The position numbers and the translations under genes are program-made. This document shows positions 59,112 to 64,000 of a stretch of DNA of 64,000 bases, one piece after another. Below the pieces are notes generated by a model. It did no database searches, was not told the origin of the DNA, and saw only the letters and a list, made by a program, of their open reading frames with translations. This DNA is from Anoplopoma fimbria (lineage: Eukaryota; Chordata; Actinopteri; Perciformes; Anoplopomatidae): positions 27,895,582-27,959,581 of the forward strand of contig NC_072467.1 of NCBI RefSeq assembly GCF_027596085.1, given 5' to 3'. The stretch's first letter is position 1, and each line of letters begins with the position of its first letter.

Positions 59112-59372
59112 GAAGCCAAAATAATACACAGTTACAAACAGACAACATAACATTAACTGTCCATCTACAACCCTATAAACACTCCAATGTTCCTCTCACT
59201 GTTTATCCTGTAATCTGGCTTTACTGCTGCTTTTGCTTTTACTTGACAAATTTATTACTGATCATTACAGGAGAATAGTAAAAAAAAAAACTTTTGTTAG
59301 CTGGACAAATAGGCTTCTCTGTTATTTTGAGGTTTGAGAAGTTAAATTAAATAGAAAAGCTCTGTAAGTTAA
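59112..59372. repeat. Segmental duplication flank, copy B
   Basis: Counterpart of 55470-55740. In copy A the TRIM stop codon is about 290 bp away; here the next TRIM stop is about 2.07 kb away. About 1.8 kb is therefore extra in this copy or lost in the other. Confidence 0.85.
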
Positions 59373-59399
59373 AATAGCATAACTTAGAATAATATGATT

Positions 59400-61430
59400 C
59401 ATAATTAACTCTTTTATTTCCATGCATTATTTTGAAAATCTTCAAGCGTAGTCATTTAAAAGAGTGGTAAAGAGTTTATTATTGTCAGTATCGATCGACT
59501 GGTGAAGCAGTTATTTGCAGTTTGCAGCACCAGAGCGGCCGGTATGAACTTATTGGAGTGTTTGTGAATCTGGACTTGTATTCTATATTTTGTTCTTTGT
59601 ATGTCTGCCTTGTTAAACGCTTTACTGCTCTCTTTGATACGTGTTTTATAAATAACCCTTACTAATATTATTCTCCACCAATCAAGATATGATTTTAGAT
59701 TCAACCTTAATGCACAACATGAGACGAAGAGCCAACAATCTAGTGTTAAATATTACAACTACAAAGAACATTTGAATTCTCTACAAAACGTGGTGTTTGC
59801 TGTCAAAGCTTTAAGCCAATCGGCTCCTGGATCAGGCGACAGCCAGGCGTTACCCATCATGCCGTGCATCTGGTGAGGTTATCGTTGACCACGTGTTCAT
59901 GATGTCAGAGCAAGTCGCGATCTAGTCGGACACAAATCTAACCGGCAAGCATTGTGCGGCAATCGGCGGTTATTGATTCTGCACAAGACTGGTGTATTAA
60001 TGAACCTAATGTGTTTGAGTCCGGTAAGCCAGAGAACGGACCAATCCAAAGCTTAGATGAAAGAGCCAACTGTTGGCCAACTGTTGGCTCTAAACAACAT
60101 TTTCAGCTTCTCAAGAGGTTAGCATAGCTGCAATTGTATCAGAACTATGGAGTATTTCTTTGTTGAAAGACAGAGTAAAGAATGACACTGAAGGCTTTTT
60201 CTTGAATGAAAATACTTTTTCGCTCTTGCCCCGACTGGCTTCTGTGAAAGATTGATTGACAGACAGTTTATCCAATCACCTGCCACATATTTTATTGTAA
60301 GTGCCTGTCTTTTTCCAAACAGTTGCCGCTGACGGCTTCTCAGATGGTTTTGTGCAACAAACCATGTGCGGGTCAGGTGACAAAAAACTACAAAGCTTGG
60401 ACCTTGCACTGATTTAAATTGAATTGTGCTTCTTCATTCATGTTTAATGTAAATAATATCTAGTTATTCATTTAGAGCATATCCTAATATAGCCACAGGC
60501 TGCAGTTTGTTAAGAACTCCTCTAGAGGGCGAACTCGGATGTCCCTTATTCTCTACAAACTAGTAGTACTGGTTTAGTGTTCACACCAGATGCTCAAACT
60601 CAACCTTAAATAACACCACATAGTCTTACATTACCAACTATGTCATACAGTACCAGTCAAAAGTTTGGACACACCTTCTCATTCAACTACTTTGAAGAAT
60701 GTAAAATATAAAACATATTCTGGTTTGTTGAGCATTTGTTTGTTTACCACATAATTCCATATGTGTTCCTTCATAGTTTGGATGTCTTCAATATTAATCT
60801 ACAATGTAGAAAAAAATAAAAATAAAAATAAAGAAAAACCATTGAATGAGAAGGTGTGTCCAACCTTTTGACTGGTACTGTATGTGATGTGGTGTTGGAG
60901 CTCGTCAGCTCAAGATGTTTTCATTCACATGATTTGGTTTTCAACTATTATATTAATCAACAATCAAGTATCTTAGTCAGAGAACATGAATACTTTATTT
61001 TGTTTCTATTCATTAACAAAGAAAAGCAAATTACGTTTTTCTTATTCATAAAAACTGCTCTTTAGTAATTATTAAGTATGCAAACATTCTTAAACACAAT
61101 ATTCAGATATTAAAGTAATTTAATTTGCTAGCCAGACATTTAAGGAACGTGCAAAAACTTCTTATTTCTGAATACATCGTGTTTTCATTACTTAACACTC
61201 CTGACGGCACGTAATGCAGTTATTACAATACATTATACTACACTAATTATAGTAGTAAGTTTGGTAAAATCTGTGTAGTAGTAGTAAAGAGAAATGTGAC
61301 GTGAAAAAACTGGAAAACAAAGACATTGATCAGAATCTGAAAAAAACAACGATGTATAAACTGTACATCGTCAAAAAATCTACATGTACTCCAATAATAA
61401 ATGATAGTTAACCTTTCTGTAGAAAATCAA
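59400..61430. other. Stretch between the two TRIM genes
   Basis: No recognisable gene. Contains the second MITE copy (60646-60882). The segment 61290-61440 is again similar to 55910-56027, the 3' flank of the first TRIM gene. Confidence 0.5.
60646..60882. mobile_element. Tc1-type MITE, copy 2 (opposite orientation to 21383)
   Basis: Starts TACAGTACCAGTCAAAAG and ends CTTTTGACTGGTACTGTA, with TA at each end. The interior is the reverse complement of the copy at 21383. Better preserved ends than copy 1. Confidence 0.92.
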
Positions 61431-61439
61431 ATGGTTGTT

Positions 61440-63072
61440 CTACTCAATGTGATTGACAGGAGAGATGATCAGAGTTTTAGAGTTGACATTTCGGCCGATA
61501 ATACCAGGACGAAAGAATGGGTAGAGTTTCTCAGTGAAGGAGCATCCGGTAAAGGAGTAGATAAGAGCTGCAGCATCAACGTCATAGAAGGAGACCAGAC
61601 CCTCCTCATAATCCACAAACACCCCCACCTTCTCAGGCCGAGACTTCAGAGAGAGACTGATATCAGGGTCAGCAAGAGCTTTGTAACTATTCCAACTACA
61701 CAAACATATTGACCAGTAACCGTTCTCCGGGCTCATTGTGTTTGTTCCCTTCCTGTTGACAGACTCTCTGACCACTCCTAAAGTCCAGCTATTATTCCCT
61801 TTAACCTGAACCTCGTAGTAAAATCTTCCTGAAGAAAAACTCTGCTTTGCTAAGACACTAACATAAGTATCAAATCTCTTTGGATTGTCTGGGAGATTCT
61901 TCTTTACATCACGATGTTTAACTTGTTTTCCATCATCAGACAGGATGAGTTTGGGATAAGCTGTATCAGGATCGAGTGTCACATCCACTGCAGACTGCTG
62001 GACTCTCTTCAGCTTGGCCTCAAACAGCTTCTTCATCTGTTCACTGGGCATCTTCTCCAGCTGGTTCACAGCTTCCCTAACAGTCCCCTCATATAGTGGA
62101 CTGACTCTGACTCCTGTCCAGTCCTTGGTGGGTGGAGCAGCTTTAAGGGACATGAAGCTTTGTAGGAGGTGGAGGTGGTCTTCAGAGCGTGAGAGCTGCT
62201 CTCTCCACCTCAGTGCTTTTCTTCTTCAGCTCACAGATTTCCTGTTCCAGCTCTTTGATGAAGCCTTCAGCCTGTTTCTCTGTCTTTCTCTTCTTCTCTT
62301 TGATCGTGTGGATGAACTCGGCCTGGCTTCTCTCAACAGACTCCTTCAGAGCGGTGAAGACCTGAACACCATCTGCTATCTCTCTGTCTGCATCTTTCTC
62401 ACTGAGCTCCACGGAGTGTTTGATCTCCTTTATCTTCAGTCGTCTCTTCTGGATCATCTGCTGGATTTCAGCCTCCAGCTCGGCCTTCTTTCCTTCCAAT
62501 TCTTCTTTCAGAGGAACAACATCATGTGTCTTGTGGTCTGAATAAGTGCAGAGCATGCAGACACACATCTGGTCGGTCTTACAGAACAGCTCCAGCAGTT
62601 TATCGTGCTCCGTACACATCCTGCCTTCCAGGTTCTCCACAGGGTCGATCAGCTGATGTCTTTTCAGACCTGACATTATCAGATGAGGCTCCAGGTGAGT
62701 CTCACAGTAGGAGACCAGACACACCAGGCAGGACTTCATGGCCTTCAGTTTGGTTCCAGTGCAGACGTCACAGGGAACTTCTCCTGGTTTATCAGCTTGT
62801 TGCTCTGAGCTGCTGCTGGATTTCCGTTGAGCTGACTGTCTAAAGAAAGCAACCATCTCAGAGATGAAAGTATTGATCTGCAGCTCAGGTCTGATGTTAA
62901 AAACCTTTTTACAGTTGGGACACTGACACTGGACCTTAACGTCCCAGTGTTGAGTGATGCAGGTTTTACAGAAGTTGTGTCCACATGGTGTGCTGACTGG
63001 ATCAGTGAACACATCCAGACAGATGGAGCACAGAAACTGATCTTCAGTCAGCAGACAGCCGGCAGCAGACAT
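61440..63072 (-). pseudogene. Second TRIM gene (RING, B-box, coiled coil, PRY-SPRY) split by a 4-nt frameshift
   Basis: Intronless. Frame 1 (63072-62182) has RING ([26 protein letters not shown]), zinc-binding Cys/His pairs ([16 protein letters not shown]) and a B-box2 ([30 protein letters not shown]), then a coiled coil. It stops after [11 protein letters not shown]. The PRY-SPRY (LDPDTAYPKLIL, GRFYYEVQV, VDYEEGLVSFYDV) continues in another frame at 62153-61440. Against its neighbour at 56027, GTGGAGACGCTCTCACG has become GTGGAGAGAGCAGCTCTCACG at about 62190-62200, a net gain of 4 nt. Removing 4 nt gives a whole number of codons (543). As read, the product is a RING-B-box-coiled-coil protein of 296 aa without PRY-SPRY. 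Either a recent pseudogene, a truncated functional allele, or an assembly error. CAG acceptor lies just above the ATG. Confidence 0.75.
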
Positions 63073-63442
63073 GTCTACACTCTGAGGACAAAAAGTGTGA
63101 CAAAAACAAAACTGTTAATACATATCATTTTATTGTTTGTTTAATAAAATAAAAATATCATCAGTGGAATAAAAGAAGAGTCACCCTGAATGATTTTGTA
63201 TATTGCAAACAACTGACATCCAAGTATGAACAAAAAAAATGGCGCAATGCAAAGAACTGCTGGGGTTATCGATACAATTCAAGCCACAATCTTTACGTAT
63301 TCAGCGTCTCATTTACAACTGATTCTCAGCTCATTGGGCTGCAACTGCAGGAGAGCTGTGGTATTTCTATGAGATCCAAAACTCAGATAATAAGTGATAA
63401 CACGGTGATCTCAACGCCAAAACATTTACTTTGGCTACCTGG

Positions 63443-63540
63443 AAAAAAGATGACTCACACATATTATACTTTGTTAGCAATAATTTGAAAAATAGTCATC
63501 TTTTTTCAAATTATTGCTAAAAAAGTATAATATGTGTGAC
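63443..63540. repeat. Inverted repeats able to form alternative hairpins
   Basis: TCACACATATTATACT at 63455-63470 pairs with AGTATAATATGTGTGA at 63524-63539, and AGCAATAATTTGAAAAA at 63476-63492 pairs with the stretch at 63501-63518. AAAAAAGATGAC at 63443-63454 can instead pair with GTCATCTTTTTT at 63495-63506. Confidence 0.9.
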
Positions 63541-63689
63541 CTACGAAATACTGGAGAAACAAATGTGATTGGTTTGCAGTGCAGAGTGTTAGCTGGTGTT
63601 ATTTGACGTTCACTATTTAAATTTACCTGAAAAATTTACATTTAATTCAACTGGGGCCAACTTGAAGAGAGAGTATTATCATCGCCATG

Positions 63690-63975
63690 TTTTTTTTTGC
63701 AACCAGTGAACAGGAAGTGACCATATATGGACTGAGGAGGAGTGACGTAGAGACGCCGTATACGTCTCTGGTGTCGACCTGTCAATCAGTGTGTAGCCCC
63801 GCCCTAAAGCATCCCCTGCTTTATGGTCTGTTTGACTCTAAATGGAGCATCATTTACTAAATGAACATCATGCTGTATTGAAGAAGACTTGAAACTAGAG
63901 ATTGAGACCATAAACTCATGTTTACAATGTTTACTGAGGGAATAAATCAAGAGAGAAGTAGAGTCATTTTTCAAG
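63690..63975 (-). repeat. Dispersed repeat family A, copy 4 (inverted)
   Basis: Same core as the other three copies, opposite orientation to 9805. It includes CCATATATGG and GAGACGCCGTATACGTCTCT, as in copy 1. Confidence 0.85.
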
Positions 63976-64000
63976 CATCCCTATTCCTGAGGACAAAGAG

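Noticed and set aside
62014..62541. Plus-strand open frame of 175 codons over the second TRIM gene
   Set aside because: Antisense shadow of the coiled coil; no family features.

Overview
This window looks like nuclear DNA from a ray-finned (teleost) fish. Genes are split into short exons with GT-AG introns. Most of the sequence is AT-rich and full of microsatellites, minisatellites, Tc1-like MITEs and other short interspersed repeats. The readable proteins match vertebrate families, with fish-specific features: a tandem fast troponin I cluster and intronless bloodthirsty-type TRIM genes. All recognised genes lie on the minus strand, so each reads from high to low coordinates. I saw no CRISPR array, prokaryotic operon, tRNA or rRNA.

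Layout. 1-3.9 kb: diverged tandem repeats, plus the promoter and first non-coding exon of a probable second tnni2-like gene running out of the window. 6.1-12.45 kb: a complete fast skeletal troponin I gene (tnni2 type, 178 aa, 5 intact coding junctions), with a promoter that matches the one at 3.7-3.9 kb. 12.5-19.8 kb: no recognisable gene; repeats and possibly the 3' UTR of the next gene. 19.8-24.2 kb: a dual-specificity-phosphatase-like gene whose catalytic Arg is replaced, so probably a pseudophosphatase, with an apparent 1-nt frameshift. 22.8-25.6 kb: two large AT-rich arrays inside and upstream of that gene. 31.0-38.7 kb: a synaptotagmin (best fit syt8, 8 coding exons). 45.4-54.0 kb: a complete dihydrolipoamide dehydrogenase gene (dld/dldh, 14 coding exons, 506 aa) with an NRF-1 and CRE bearing promoter. 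54.2-55.1 kb: an AT-rich minisatellite. 55.5-63.1 kb: a tandem pair of TRIM genes. One has lost its B-box and carries a hydrophobic transmembrane-like segment there; the other has a full B-box but a 4-nt frameshift before PRY-SPRY.

The neighbours do not form one pathway. tnni2 next to syt8 recalls the mammalian SYT8-TNNI2 neighbourhood, which supports the syt8 call. Troponin I is the muscle thin-filament inhibitor, synaptotagmin a membrane-trafficking protein, DLD the mitochondrial E3 of 2-oxoacid dehydrogenases, and TRIM/bloodthirsty proteins are RING E3 ligases often linked to immunity.

The most unusual signals are the B-box-to-hydrophobic-segment change in the first TRIM gene, the pseudophosphatase, the paired troponin promoters, and the dld introns whose splice-site flanks are made of microsatellites. 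Exon boundaries were read by eye and checked by phase arithmetic. No alignment or database search was run.
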